DNA from: Flavobacterium alvei | Lineage (GTDB): Bacteria; Bacteroidota; Bacteroidia; Flavobacteriales; Flavobacteriaceae | Direction: 5' to 3' | Length of the DNA: 64,000 nucleotides | NCBI RefSeq assembly: GCF_002920895.1 | Contig: NZ_PQVG01000007.1 | Span: 1 to 64,000, forward strand | Shown: positions 35,406 through 44,991 of the stretch, one piece after another | Layout of the letters: every line of letters starts with the position of its first letter | Position numbering within the stretch: the stretch's first letter is position 1 | Position numbers and translations under genes: made by a program | The notes under the pieces: model-generated | The model's database searches: none | What the model saw: the letters and a program-made list of their open reading frames with translations, nothing else | What the model was told of the DNA's origin: nothing

Positions 35406-36563
35406 TTAGGAATTCTTTATTTCTTTCTTGAAAACAACTTGAATTGTTTTAGATATTCTTTCTCTATCTTCATCCGAAAGATTAGAGCCCGATGGTAAAC
35501 ACAATCCGTTTTCGAATAAAGTCTCTGCAACTTTGGCTCCATAATAAGGATAACCTTCAAAAACAGGTTGCAAGTGCATCGGTTTCCATAAGGGTCTGGA
35601 TTCTATGTTTTCTGCTTCTAATGCTGCTCTTAAAATCTCTCTCGTAATCCCTCCATTTTTAGTTTCATCTACAAGTATTGCCGTCAACCAAAAATTAGAA
35701 AAAAAATCTGCTGAAGGCTCATTAAAAACCAAAACACCATCTATGTTTTCAAATAAATTAACATAAAAATCATGCATTTCTCGACGTAAAATAACGTGAT
35801 TATCTAATACTTCCATTTGCCCACGACCAATACCAGCACAAATATTACTCATTCTATAATTATATCCAATCTGGCTGTGTTGATAGTGGGGTGCCTCATC
35901 ACGCGCTTGAGTAGCTAGAAAAATAGCTTTGCTTTTTTGTTCCAATGTCTTAGTCACAATGACCCCTCCACCTGAAGTGGTAATAATTTTGTTTCCGTTG
36001 AAAGAAAGAATCCCAATTTCACCAAGGGTTCCACATTTTTTTCCTTTATAAGAACTTCCTAAAGCTTCTGCACTGTCTTCTAAAATTGGAATCTCATATT
36101 TACAAGATATTGCTCGAATTTCATCAACTCTAAAAGGCATTCCATAAAGATGAACAGCGATGATAGCTTTGGGTTTTTTTCCTAGTAAAATTCGATGTAC
36201 AATAGCTTTCTCTAGAGCTACTGGACACATATTCAAGGTTTCAACTTCACTATCTATAAAAATTGGCGTAGCACCAAGATAAACAATAGGATTGGCTGAA
36301 GCCGAAAAAGTCATGGTCTGACAAATTACTTCGTCACCCGACTTTACACCCAATAATATAAGTCCAAGATGCAGTGCTGCTGTTCCAGAATTTAAAGCTC
36401 CAACATGAACTTCTTCCTGTAAATAATTTTCTAAATCACTTTCAAATCCAACAATATTAGGACCTTCAGTAGCAATCCAATTATCCTTGAAAACTTCTTG
36501 AATATAAAATAATTCTCTTCCTCCTTTATGAGCTTCAGATATATAAATCCTCTTTTTTTTCAT
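35406..36563 (-). CDS. DegT/DnrJ/EryC1-family sugar aminotransferase
   Basis: A 385-residue PLP enzyme. ALNSGTAALHLGL binds the cofactor phosphate, ILEDSAEALGSSYKGKKCG is the Asp region and SFNGNKIITTSGGG contains the PLP lysine. The FNGNKIITTSGGG form resembles PglE/LegC-type enzymes that aminate UDP-4-keto-6-deoxy-HexNAc. With the WbpM-like dehydratase in the same locus it would give a UDP-4-amino-4,6-dideoxy sugar. No acetyltransferase for a bacillosamine-type product is in the window. Confidence 0.88.
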   Translation of the reverse strand: MKKKRIYISEAHKGGRELFYIQEVFKDNWIATEGPNIVGFESDLENYLQEEVHVGALNSGTAALHLGLILLGVKSGDEVICQTMTFSASANPIVYLGATPIFIDSEVETLNMCPVALEKAIVHRILLGKKPKAIIAVHLYGMPFRVDEIRAISCKYEIPILEDSAEALGSSYKGKKCGTLGEIGILSFNGNKIITTSGGGVIVTKTLEQKSKAIFLATQARDEAPHYQHSQIGYNYRMSNICAGIGRGQMEVLDNHVILRREMHDFYVNLFENIDGVLVFNEPSADFFSNFWLTAILVDETKNGGITREILRAALEAENIESRPLWKPMHLQPVFEGYPYYGAKVAETLFENGLCLPSGSNLSDEDRERISKTIQVVFKKEIKNS

Positions 36564-36613
36564 TTTGCTCTAATTGATAGAATGACTGTTAAAAAATTAA
36601 TTTAAAAAACCAA

Positions 36614-37585
36614 TTAAGCTTTTCCTATTTTGATTTTTTCACTGTTTTTCAACAAATAAAACTTTGTTAGATACAATCCCATTAATGGAATTAAAACAAT
36701 AAACCATATCGTAATTTGGGGTAATTTTCCATCTAAAAAAAACACCACTATACCTACTAAAAGTTGAAGGAGTGCATAAATAACCGATGTCAGTTGATGA
36801 GGAAACTTAAATACTTTACTCAATATTTGGTAAAAATGCCAAGAATGAGCCTCGAAAATGTTCTCTTTTAGATAAAGGCGATGCAAGATAGTAAAACTAG
36901 TTTCAATTCCATATACGGCTAAAAAAAGCAACCATAAATAGGAATCTGAAGCAATTATTAATTTTATTAATAGATAAATAATCCAAAATGCAATTGAAAT
37001 ACTACCAACATCTCCTGCAAAACATTTTGCTTTTTTTCTAAAATTAAAAAACAAAAAAACAACACTTGCCAACATTGGATAAATAATAAAATCATTGGCT
37101 ATAAAATAATACAGATAAGTATTAACATACAGCAATGACCCTAAAACAACTAAGGTATAAAGACCTGTTATTCCGTTGATTCCATCCATAAAATTGTAGG
37201 CATTTAAAATACCAATTGCTACAATATAAAATAAAAGTGTAATCAAAAAACCATAAATAGTAATTAATTGTAAATCATAAAAAACTAAAGTAAAGGCAAT
37301 AAAATGTGCTGCTAATCTAATTTTATTAGGCAAACTTTGAATATCATCCCAAAAACTAACAATACTTAAAATAGTAATTCCAATAAAAAAGAAATAATTA
37401 TCTGAACTATTCTGAATAAAATAAAACAATGCAGCAAACCAAAAAATGACTCCACCTCCTCTTAAAGTAACATCTACATGAGCACTTCTAAAATTAGGTT
37501 TGTCAACAATATTGTATTTATAGGCTATTTTAAAATAAATCAATAATAGTATAAAAAAAACAAGCAATAGTAAAATATATTCCAT
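36614..37585 (-). CDS. WecA/WbpL-like initiating sugar-1-P transferase
   Basis: A 323-residue polytopic (about 10 TM) MraY-family protein. It carries NIVDKPNFRSAH near the start, the Asp pair SFWDDIQSLPNK, NAYNFMDGINGI and the metal-binding KCFAGDVGS. Members load a HexNAc-1-phosphate onto undecaprenyl phosphate on the cytosolic face, which starts repeat-unit assembly. WbpL (QuiNAc/FucNAc-1-P) is a close functional match because the WbpV-like gene lies 2 bp upstream. A WcaJ-type initiator at 62286-63707 is also present. Confidence 0.88.
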   Translation of the reverse strand: MEYILLLLVFFILLLIYFKIAYKYNIVDKPNFRSAHVDVTLRGGGVIFWFAALFYFIQNSSDNYFFFIGITILSIVSFWDDIQSLPNKIRLAAHFIAFTLVFYDLQLITIYGFLITLLFYIVAIGILNAYNFMDGINGITGLYTLVVLGSLLYVNTYLYYFIANDFIIYPMLASVVFLFFNFRKKAKCFAGDVGSISIAFWIIYLLIKLIIASDSYLWLLFLAVYGIETSFTILHRLYLKENIFEAHSWHFYQILSKVFKFPHQLTSVIYALLQLLVGIVVFFLDGKLPQITIWFIVLIPLMGLYLTKFYLLKNSEKIKIGKA

Positions 37586-37587
37586 AC

Positions 37588-38484
37588 CTATTTGTTGAAA
37601 CTTTTTAGTGTGTTTAGCAATCCTTCTCTAGCAGAAACTGGTAATTCTTTGCCAATAGCTTGTTTGATTTTGGAATTACCTACAAGATAACTTTCTGTCA
37701 ATTTATCCAATCGCTCAGAATTGAGAGGAAGTAATAAAAAATCACCCAACCAAGCTATTTTTCTAATGTAGGAAACTGGGATTTTCCAGATAACTGCTTT
37801 TTTATTTAGGCTACTTCCCATAATTTGAATCAACTCATTAGTCGAAACATCATCATCATCAGCAAGATTATAAATACCTGATGGAATTCCTGGACGACTT
37901 AATAATTCTTTAATGACATAACAAAGATTTTCAATACTCAAAAAGGAACGTTTATTCTCAAAACTACCCAATGGCCAAGGAAATCCTTTAGAAACCATTT
38001 TAAATAAAAGATTCAAATTGCCTTTATTCCCCTGCCCATGAATCATACAAGGTCTCAGAATAAAAACTTGTTTACCCTCAGGAATTATCTGATTTTGGAT
38101 GTAATCTTCTGCCATTTTTTTAGACTTCCCATAAGGAGTCTTGGGATGCCCTATTGATTCCTCTGTCAATATACCATTCACTTTATCGGCAACAGCTTTC
38201 ACCGAGCTTACAAAAATAAATGTTTTAGAATTTGAGCCTAGAAAAGCATCAAATAATTGTTTGGTCAATTCGTAATTAGCTTCATAATATTCAGCTGGAT
38301 TTGATATTTTTTTTAAATCATGTGCTTTTCCAGCTGCATGAATAATATGATCAGCATTCAAATCAATAGTTTGATTTATTTTATACCTTACTGAAAACGG
38401 AAGGATAACAAAATCTTTGGCCAAATAGGTTTGGAGATTCTGTCCAACAAATCCTGAAGCTCCGCTAAGCTGACATGTTTCCAT
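37588..38484 (-). CDS. WbpV-like NAD-dependent epimerase/reductase
   Basis: A 298-residue extended SDR: SGASGFVGQNLQTYL (NAD-binding), HIIHAAGKAHD, catalytic Ser region TFIFVSSVKAV and YGKSKKMAEDYI (Tyr/Lys). In WbpM-WbpV pathways such an enzyme reduces UDP-4-keto-6-deoxy-GlcNAc to UDP-QuiNAc. The frame offers a TTG at 38487, but the ATG at 38484 overlaps the glycosyltransferase stop by one base and is preferred. It is followed by the WbpL-like gene after two bases, matching the wbpV-wbpL order in Pseudomonas O-antigen loci. Confidence 0.82.
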   Translation of the reverse strand: METCQLSGASGFVGQNLQTYLAKDFVILPFSVRYKINQTIDLNADHIIHAAGKAHDLKKISNPAEYYEANYELTKQLFDAFLGSNSKTFIFVSSVKAVADKVNGILTEESIGHPKTPYGKSKKMAEDYIQNQIIPEGKQVFILRPCMIHGQGNKGNLNLLFKMVSKGFPWPLGSFENKRSFLSIENLCYVIKELLSRPGIPSGIYNLADDDDVSTNELIQIMGSSLNKKAVIWKIPVSYIRKIAWLGDFLLLPLNSERLDKLTESYLVGNSKIKQAIGKELPVSAREGLLNTLKSFNK

Positions 38485-39614
38485 CAATTAAATTTATTTT
38501 TATAGTAGTTTAACCATTCTTGCGAAATTAATTCAGCCGAAAAATTACTCAAGACATAGGCTCTTCCGCTTTTTCCCATCTTTTCCCGTACTTCTTGATC
38601 CATCAGTTTTTGCATTTGCTCAAAAATAGAATCAACATCCTTCACTTTATGTCTAAACCCTGTTTCATTCTCTATTATGGAGTCTTTCACACCATAAGTA
38701 TCACTGCAAATAATTGGTTTTTCTAGCAATGATGCTTCTATAATACTCGAGCCAAAACCTTCTCTATAGCTTGGCAAACAAAACACATCAGCCATTTGTA
38801 AAATATCTTGTGGAGCTGTAGTAGCACCGCTAAAGAATATAGATGGACAATAGTTTCCCAATTTATCAATTTTTTGTTGCATCATTTCTTCATCTGGACC
38901 AACAAAGACTAATCTTGTGTTTGGATATTTGCCATTCAGTTTCAGAAAAGCAGCTACTAAGTCTAATAATCCTTTGTCAACATTTAGTCTTCCCAAATAC
39001 ATAAAAACGACTTCGTCTTTAAAGTTGAATTGGTTTCGGAAATTTTGAGCTATTATAGCATTAGGGATAAATTTTTGTACATCGACACCACTTATTGATC
39101 CTTTTCCTAAAACTTGAGAATTAGTAGTATTAATTATGCCGTTATCAATCAAAAATTGTCTCTGAGAAATTCCATCGACTAGAATATCGGTTGAACAAAG
39201 CACTATAAATCGGTCAATATTTTTCAGTAACCATTTGAAAAAACCCTTTTGTGTGTACCAAACTTGTCCCGTAAAAATATGAGTTCTTATTTTTATTCCA
39301 GCCAATTTTGCTGCAAAAGCCCCTATTAATCCCGCTTTGGGTGTAGCCGAATGAATCGCATCGAATTTATTTTTTTTGAGAAAGCTACGGAAAGTCAAAA
39401 GTGCTTTTACATCTTTAAAAATTGAAATTTTGCGTTCAAAATCTAGATTTTCTACTCCTTTTATGTAATTAAAAGCCGAAAAAAACGAACTATATCCATT
39501 AAAATTAGAAACCAAATACACATCATAATGTTCCGATAAATATTCGAAATGTTTCTTCAAATAAATATTTGCAAAATTGGGAGTTGCTACAATAAAACAA
39601 ATCTTTTTTCTCAT
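38484..39614 (-). CDS. Family 4 glycosyltransferase (GT-B)
   Basis: A 376-residue retaining GT-B enzyme. The N-terminal acceptor domain includes DAIHSATPKAGLIGAFAA; the C-terminal donor domain has FMYLGRLNVDKGLLDLVAAF and the glutamate motif YREGFGSSIIEASLLEKP. Probably adds one sugar to the lipid-linked unit at the cytosolic membrane face. The donor is not readable, but its position beside WbpV/WbpL-like genes suggests it acts just after initiation. It overlaps genes on both sides by one base. Confidence 0.88.
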   Translation of the reverse strand: MRKKICFIVATPNFANIYLKKHFEYLSEHYDVYLVSNFNGYSSFFSAFNYIKGVENLDFERKISIFKDVKALLTFRSFLKKNKFDAIHSATPKAGLIGAFAAKLAGIKIRTHIFTGQVWYTQKGFFKWLLKNIDRFIVLCSTDILVDGISQRQFLIDNGIINTTNSQVLGKGSISGVDVQKFIPNAIIAQNFRNQFNFKDEVVFMYLGRLNVDKGLLDLVAAFLKLNGKYPNTRLVFVGPDEEMMQQKIDKLGNYCPSIFFSGATTAPQDILQMADVFCLPSYREGFGSSIIEASLLEKPIICSDTYGVKDSIIENETGFRHKVKDVDSIFEQMQKLMDQEVREKMGKSGRAYVLSNFSAELISQEWLNYYKNKFN

Positions 39615-40453
39615 TAATCCTTTTTTAAAACTTCTGCAATAGTCAGTTTATTGATTTTAATGGCATTTCTTCTGTTTACCAAAATATTTTCTTTGCCTAC
39701 TGAATTAAACAAACAATAAACTACCCCTGCTAATGAATATTTTATTCCAAATTGCAACAAATCTAAATCATAATTGTGTTTTCTTAACGCATACAACATA
39801 TACTTGAATCCTTTGAAATATTTTTTATAATAATCATTGCCAAATTCTCTATAAAAAAACAAAGGCTCTGTCAAGATTTGAAAATTATATTTTTTGTGAG
39901 TTCTAAACCACAATTCCTTATCATCAATTCTTTCAATTTTAATATCATAAGGATTGGCAACAAACCAAGCTGTTTTAGCAACAATAGTAGGATGAATAAA
40001 AGTATCTACTGTACTTAATTCCTCTCCTTCTGGAAATTTTAATCGAATCCCTTCAATAATACTTTTTTCATTAATAGAATACGCATTGGTTCCTAAAACA
40101 TCAATTTCGGGATGCAATTCTAAAATTTGTAGTTGTTTTTCAATCTTATTGGGATGCATAATATCATCTGCATCCATTCTAGCCAAATATTTTGTGGTTA
40201 CTTTATGGGCAAACTCATTCAACCGGAAACTCATATTTTTATTTTGTCCATCAGAGTATATCGTCACTCTCGGGTCGTTTTCGAATTTACGAGCAATCGA
40301 CAGAGAATGGTCTGTTGAGCCATCATCAATCAATATTAATTTCCAATTTTGATAAGTTTGATCAACAATAGACTGAATAGCTAGTTCTAAATATTTTTCA
40401 GTATTGTAAAACGGTATAGCTATCGAAATTAAAGCTTCTTGATTATTAGACAT
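39614..40453 (-). CDS. Family 2 glycosyltransferase
   Basis: A 279-residue GT-A enzyme. ISIAIPFYNTEKYLELAI opens the domain; LILIDDGSTDHSL and the metal-binding ARMDADDIMHPNKI follow. Inverting transfer from a nucleotide sugar. C-terminal FFYREFGNDYYKKYFKGF is hydrophobic/basic and may touch the membrane. The donor is unknown. Its stop overlaps the next gene's ATG (TAATG). Confidence 0.9.
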   Translation of the reverse strand: MSNNQEALISIAIPFYNTEKYLELAIQSIVDQTYQNWKLILIDDGSTDHSLSIARKFENDPRVTIYSDGQNKNMSFRLNEFAHKVTTKYLARMDADDIMHPNKIEKQLQILELHPEIDVLGTNAYSINEKSIIEGIRLKFPEGEELSTVDTFIHPTIVAKTAWFVANPYDIKIERIDDKELWFRTHKKYNFQILTEPLFFYREFGNDYYKKYFKGFKYMLYALRKHNYDLDLLQFGIKYSLAGVVYCLFNSVGKENILVNRRNAIKINKLTIAEVLKKD

Positions 40454-40479
40454 ATAAAATTATTTTACTATTTGGCTCT

Positions 40480-41349
40480 TTAAAGTCTTTTCCATTCAGA
40501 TGGAATTAAATCTAAAGTTAAATCATTGATTTCGCCTTTATACCAATTTTTAGGAGCAATTACTTTTTTTTCTTTTGAAGGATTCAACCACGCTCCCCAC
40601 CAACTAAAGGTACTGTTTGCAATAATATGATGTTTACAACTTGACATTAATTGCAAATCGGCAAGGGTTGCATTTTCAGTATCAGTATTGTCAACATAAA
40701 AAAAAGTATGTTCTGTTGTGGTTTTCAAATTGTTTTTTACCCAGTTTAAATCATTCGAAAAAACATAGAATTGAGGATTATCAATTTCTTTCAAAAAATA
40801 ATCTATGGCAGCTTGATAATAAGCCAAAGGAATGTTTTCATAAATTTCTGTGTTCTTTCCTTTTAAATAATCACCTCTTCGGATATGAAGACTAACGGAA
40901 TTGCCCTTTTTAATTTCTGAATATAATTCTGTATTCAAAATCAGATTTTTTTTAGAGACAAACTGAGTTCTCAATTTTTGCTCAATAGGCTCAAGGTATT
41001 TATACGATTGCCAATAGCCGTCAAATAACGAATACTTGTCTGAAATATTGGGTCTGAACCCTGATATATTTTCTACCATTATTTTTTGACTCCAAAGAGG
41101 AAATTTTTGAATCAATTTTCTTTTCGCTCTGTATAAGAAATGGTTTTGAAAACTATATCCGTTTTTTTGTAGTGTTTCTTGCAAAAGTAAATCAATCGAT
41201 ACCTTAAAATAATCAATATCTAAACTCTCTATTGTATTGAAATCAGTAAAAAAATAAGGTTTTTCATTTCTTTTTTCGGCTAAATAAAGTCCAAAGGCAT
41301 ATTGAAACATTTGATTACCTAATCCTCCCCAAAGTTTTACTCCAATCAT
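40480..41349 (-). CDS. Family 11 glycosyltransferase (alpha-1,2-fucosyltransferase-like)
   Basis: A 289-residue GT11 protein. It opens GVKLWGGLGNQMFQYAFG, the family hallmark, and has SLHIRRGDYLKGK (donor binding) and IIANSTFSWWGAWLNPSKEK. Typical donors are GDP-L-fucose, in alpha-1,2 linkage. No GDP-fucose synthesis gene (gmd, fcl) is in the window, so the donor must come from elsewhere or differ. Confidence 0.9.
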   Translation of the reverse strand: MIGVKLWGGLGNQMFQYAFGLYLAEKRNEKPYFFTDFNTIESLDIDYFKVSIDLLLQETLQKNGYSFQNHFLYRAKRKLIQKFPLWSQKIMVENISGFRPNISDKYSLFDGYWQSYKYLEPIEQKLRTQFVSKKNLILNTELYSEIKKGNSVSLHIRRGDYLKGKNTEIYENIPLAYYQAAIDYFLKEIDNPQFYVFSNDLNWVKNNLKTTTEHTFFYVDNTDTENATLADLQLMSSCKHHIIANSTFSWWGAWLNPSKEKKVIAPKNWYKGEINDLTLDLIPSEWKRL

Positions 41350-41352
41350 AGC

Positions 41353-42240
41353 TTAATATATAATTTGCTTCAAAAGCACTTCTATTTTTTTAAAGAAAAT
41401 ATAGAGCATCGAATAGAAAGAATTGAGTCCACAATATTTTTGAAAATAATACAGTTCACTTTCACGCTTGAATTTTTCCATTCGAACATTTAACTGCTGC
41501 GCTGTACTTTTGGTTGACATTCCCTGCAAATGTTTCAATGACGTCTTGCCATTAAGAAGACAAGTTCCGCCAGCATCTAAAATTTGTCGGCCCAAAATAA
41601 CTTCCTCAAAAAACAAGAAGGTGCCTTCGTCTAAATAATTATTTTTCTTCATAAAATCAGCTTCAACAATAAACGCAGCTCCATTGATGCTGTCGCAGGC
41701 TAAATAGTTATCGATATAAGGCATTTCTTTTTTGTAAACGTATTTAGCAAACCAATTCTTTGTAAATAATTTAAAAATAGTACAACAAACGAAAAATAAT
41801 TGAAAAGTGGGCAAAACTCTTCGTACTTGAATTTGCTTTTCGAGTGGTAATTGGGTAGATACCGTATTGACTAAAGGCGAAATAGCAATAACTTTTTTTG
41901 GACTAACCCAGTTAAATGAGGCTACTAGTTTTTCTAATAAATCATCATCTTCGATAATCACATCGTTATTCAAAACAAAGAAATAATCGGGTTCAACGGC
42001 TGTTTTAATTCTCATTCCAATATTATTGCCACTAGAATAACCTGAATTTATATCGGCATAAATACACAAAATATTTTTGGGTAAATTGTCCTTTAGAAAT
42101 TGACGTTCTGATTCGTTACTAGCATTATCAACAACTACAATCTCATAATTAGTATAAGATTGCGTTTCAAGATTTTTAATAACATCTAAGGTATATTGCG
42201 AACTGTTATAATTTAAAACAACTATTCTGATAAACTTCAT
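41353..42240 (-). CDS. Family 2 glycosyltransferase, rhamnosyltransferase-like
   Basis: A 295-residue GT-A protein: RIVVLNYNSSQYTLDVI, EIVVVDNASNESERQFL and the Asp motif FFVLNNDVIIEDD; NGAAFIVEADFMKK and FFEEVILGRQILDAGG follow. This VLNYN...VDNAS...LNNDV layout is usual in WbbL-type rhamnosyltransferases, in line with the rfb genes in the locus. Three bases separate it from the GT11 gene. Confidence 0.88.
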   Translation of the reverse strand: MKFIRIVVLNYNSSQYTLDVIKNLETQSYTNYEIVVVDNASNESERQFLKDNLPKNILCIYADINSGYSSGNNIGMRIKTAVEPDYFFVLNNDVIIEDDDLLEKLVASFNWVSPKKVIAISPLVNTVSTQLPLEKQIQVRRVLPTFQLFFVCCTIFKLFTKNWFAKYVYKKEMPYIDNYLACDSINGAAFIVEADFMKKNNYLDEGTFLFFEEVILGRQILDAGGTCLLNGKTSLKHLQGMSTKSTAQQLNVRMEKFKRESELYYFQKYCGLNSFYSMLYIFFKKIEVLLKQIIY

Positions 42241-42241
42241 T

Positions 42242-43456
42242 TCAATTGGTTAAGGTTGGCATTTCATATTTAAACCGCGTTAAAAACTTAATGATAAAAA
42301 TCTTTACAATTAATAACACAAATGTGAATCGAATATATTCATTGTTCATAAATATAAAAGAAGCAAAATAACATATCGTTGAATATAAGATCAAATCGAA
42401 AATACTTTTATTTCTATAATATTTCAAGTATATTATTTTACTGATATATCCCAATATATAAGAGCCCAAAAAGGCACCAATGACACCAAAATCTAGTGTA
42501 AAACAATCTAGATAAGTGTAAACGTTTGTAGGCAAATCTTGATCATATTCTCTAACTAAATCAGGATAGGTTTTTATAATCCGAAAGGTTTTCAAAACAT
42601 AGTTTATAAAATCAAAACTATAAAAACTGCTATCAAAAACATCGTAGGTAAAATATTTGCCGTTCAAAAGATTTTGATAAGCGGTAATCCCTCCATATAC
42701 ATAAAGTTCGATTGCTGAATTTGTATCTACGGCCCCTTGACTGACTTCGCCAATAAAATAAGATGATACAGCAAAAATCAGAACCAAAATAGAAAACGAG
42801 GTTAAAATAAGTTTATACGGAATTTTTTTAGCTTGATAGGAATAAAACACAACCGAAATAATGATCAAATACAACATCGGAGCTCTTGTAAAAGCGGCCA
42901 CAGCAATCAATATCGAAATCAAATAAATAATCGTTAGCATCAACGAATTTATCTTTTTTTCCATAAAAAGGTAAATCGCTAAGGGCACATAAATGTTTGA
43001 AGTATTTCCGAAAATTGTATAAAAATAGTTTCCGTCTCTATAGTCTGAGAATGCTTGATCATTCCTCATTTTAGCCCAAACCTCAAAAGAGGAAAAATTA
43101 AAAAACACATCCTTGAGAATGGTCAAATTAGCTAAAAAAGATAAAATAACTAAGACATAGCAAGCCGTTTTTATTTTATCAAGATCGATTACTTTGATTT
43201 CTAAAGAATCAAGGTTGATTTCAGCTTCTCGAAGATAGGAGCCAAATAAATAAAAGTACCACGACAGATAAACGACAAAAAGTGTGAACCAATGAAATTC
43301 TGCATATCCTGAAAGTTGAGCCCCCAGAATAATCATTAACCAAACGGCGGTAAATATACTAACATGATTAATAGAACTAGAATACCGCTTATTAATCAAA
43401 ACAAAAAGGTTAAGTCCTAAAAACAGAAATAATATATTTACAATAATATTCATCAT
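42242..43456 (-). CDS. Polytopic O-antigen/oligosaccharide polymerase candidate
   Basis: A 404-residue protein with 10-12 TM helices and few clear motifs. A large periplasmic loop lies near residues 220-300 (QGAVDTNSAIELYVYGGI ... FDSSFYSFDFINYVLK), followed by a helical pair (LDFGVIGAFLGSYILGYI). This layout fits oligosaccharide repeat unit polymerases (Wzy/OatY-like). It lies directly after the flippase gene (6 bp), the normal Wzx-Wzy order. It is the second polymerase candidate here. Confidence 0.72.
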   Translation of the reverse strand: MMNIIVNILFLFLGLNLFVLINKRYSSSINHVSIFTAVWLMIILGAQLSGYAEFHWFTLFVVYLSWYFYLFGSYLREAEINLDSLEIKVIDLDKIKTACYVLVILSFLANLTILKDVFFNFSSFEVWAKMRNDQAFSDYRDGNYFYTIFGNTSNIYVPLAIYLFMEKKINSLMLTIIYLISILIAVAAFTRAPMLYLIIISVVFYSYQAKKIPYKLILTSFSILVLIFAVSSYFIGEVSQGAVDTNSAIELYVYGGITAYQNLLNGKYFTYDVFDSSFYSFDFINYVLKTFRIIKTYPDLVREYDQDLPTNVYTYLDCFTLDFGVIGAFLGSYILGYISKIIYLKYYRNKSIFDLILYSTICYFASFIFMNNEYIRFTFVLLIVKIFIIKFLTRFKYEMPTLTN

Positions 43457-43462
43457 TTAATA

Positions 43463-44878
43463 CTATTTTGCTTTTAGCTCTTTAATAAAACTTACAATAT
43501 GAATTATCTCTTTTTTAATCAAAATTAGATATAAAACATAAAAGGATAAAAAAACAACAAACCCTTTTATAGGTTCAAATGCAATCATTACATAACAAAA
43601 TAGAACAGAAAGAAATATATTGTAAACCGTTTTTTTGAAGCTCGATAAACCGAAAAAATTAGAAAGATAGGTTTCAATTATTATTGACCTTATTGCTACA
43701 GCGATTGTCATCGAAAAAAGGACAAAATTGAGATTCTTCATCATAACACCTATTATAGAAAACAGTGTAACTATTACCAATGAAATGATGTTAAACAACA
43801 GTAATAACTTTTCTTTTCTCAGTATTTTCATATACGTACTAAAAAGAATTTGCATCTTACCATCAAACAAACACAATGGCAGCAGAATTACAAAATAAGT
43901 AATACTATCAGTATAAGATGGCAACCAAACTTTAATAAACAATACTACAATAGGAAAAAACAAGAATATTCCATTCAAAATGATGTTTAAGAAATCTAAT
44001 CCTACCACATATACCTTTTTTTGTTGTTCACTTCCCCGTTGAATCAATAGAGGAAATAAAACAATACTAACCTGACTAATAAACAATAAGAAAAAAGCGG
44101 TTAAGGATAAGGAAAGAGAAATTTTTCCAAAAATTACGATTCCCCATGTTTTTTCAATCAAATACCTACCTACTCCCAAGACGAGCATTCCTGCAATATT
44201 AGACAACATCAATAGGGAACCAACAGATATGTTTTCTTTAAATTCAATCAGACTTTTTTTCAAATCTAAAGCCTTGGTGAATAAAATTGCTTTTCCTTGA
44301 TAGATAGCGTAAATCAGTCCAAACAAACGGGCAATAACATAAAAAAAAATATAATATTCAGAATTCTTTACTTGGAACGAGAATAAAAAAAACAAGAAAA
44401 CTAAAAAAACAACTTTATCAATAACAGTTGAAATTGAAAACAATTTCATTTTATTAAAAGCTTGAAAAACGGTTCCAAAAAAAGTGGATAGATTGGAAAG
44501 AATCAAATATATAGAGGCAAAAATAAGGATGCTCTTTTTGTGAGGATCGTTTGAACAAAATAGGGCAAAGAGAGTAACAAACAATCCAACAATCAGTTCT
44601 AAAGCAAATAAAATTCTAAATTGAGAATGCAATAAGGTATTATTTACATCCGAAAAAGACTTTCCTCCGTATCTAAGATAAATCCCGTCTAACAATCCTA
44701 AATGAAAAAAACCAACATAGGAACTTAAGAATAAAAAAAATTGCCAATAGCCAAACCCTTCGATTCCTAGTATTTTAGGAACAATAAAAGACATGGATAT
44801 ACTCAAAATAAGTGAGAACCCTTGTGAGAGAAAAACGTATGAAAAATTTAGTATAGCCTCTTTAGCCGATTGTTTCAT
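43463..44878 (-). CDS. Wzx-like polysaccharide flippase
   Basis: A 471-residue MOP-family transporter with 12-14 TM helices. It opens ILNFSYVFLSQGFSLILS and IVPKILGIEGFGYWQFF, typical of Wzx/PST exporters. It would flip undecaprenyl-linked repeat units across the inner membrane for polymerisation. It is followed by the Wzy candidate and preceded by Wzz. The charged loop after helix 6 is normal for the family. Confidence 0.88.
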   Translation of the reverse strand: MKQSAKEAILNFSYVFLSQGFSLILSISMSFIVPKILGIEGFGYWQFFLFLSSYVGFFHLGLLDGIYLRYGGKSFSDVNNTLLHSQFRILFALELIVGLFVTLFALFCSNDPHKKSILIFASIYLILSNLSTFFGTVFQAFNKMKLFSISTVIDKVVFLVFLFFLFSFQVKNSEYYIFFYVIARLFGLIYAIYQGKAILFTKALDLKKSLIEFKENISVGSLLMLSNIAGMLVLGVGRYLIEKTWGIVIFGKISLSLSLTAFFLLFISQVSIVLFPLLIQRGSEQQKKVYVVGLDFLNIILNGIFLFFPIVVLFIKVWLPSYTDSITYFVILLPLCLFDGKMQILFSTYMKILRKEKLLLLFNIISLVIVTLFSIIGVMMKNLNFVLFSMTIAVAIRSIIIETYLSNFFGLSSFKKTVYNIFLSVLFCYVMIAFEPIKGFVVFLSFYVLYLILIKKEIIHIVSFIKELKAK

Positions 44879-44991
44879 TGATGTAATTAGGAATAATCTC
44901 AGGATTTCTAAAAAAAGCTGAATAAATACACAAACTTGAAGATAAGTTGTCTAATAAGTATTTGTTTCCTTAAAATGGATAATCTTCCAGA

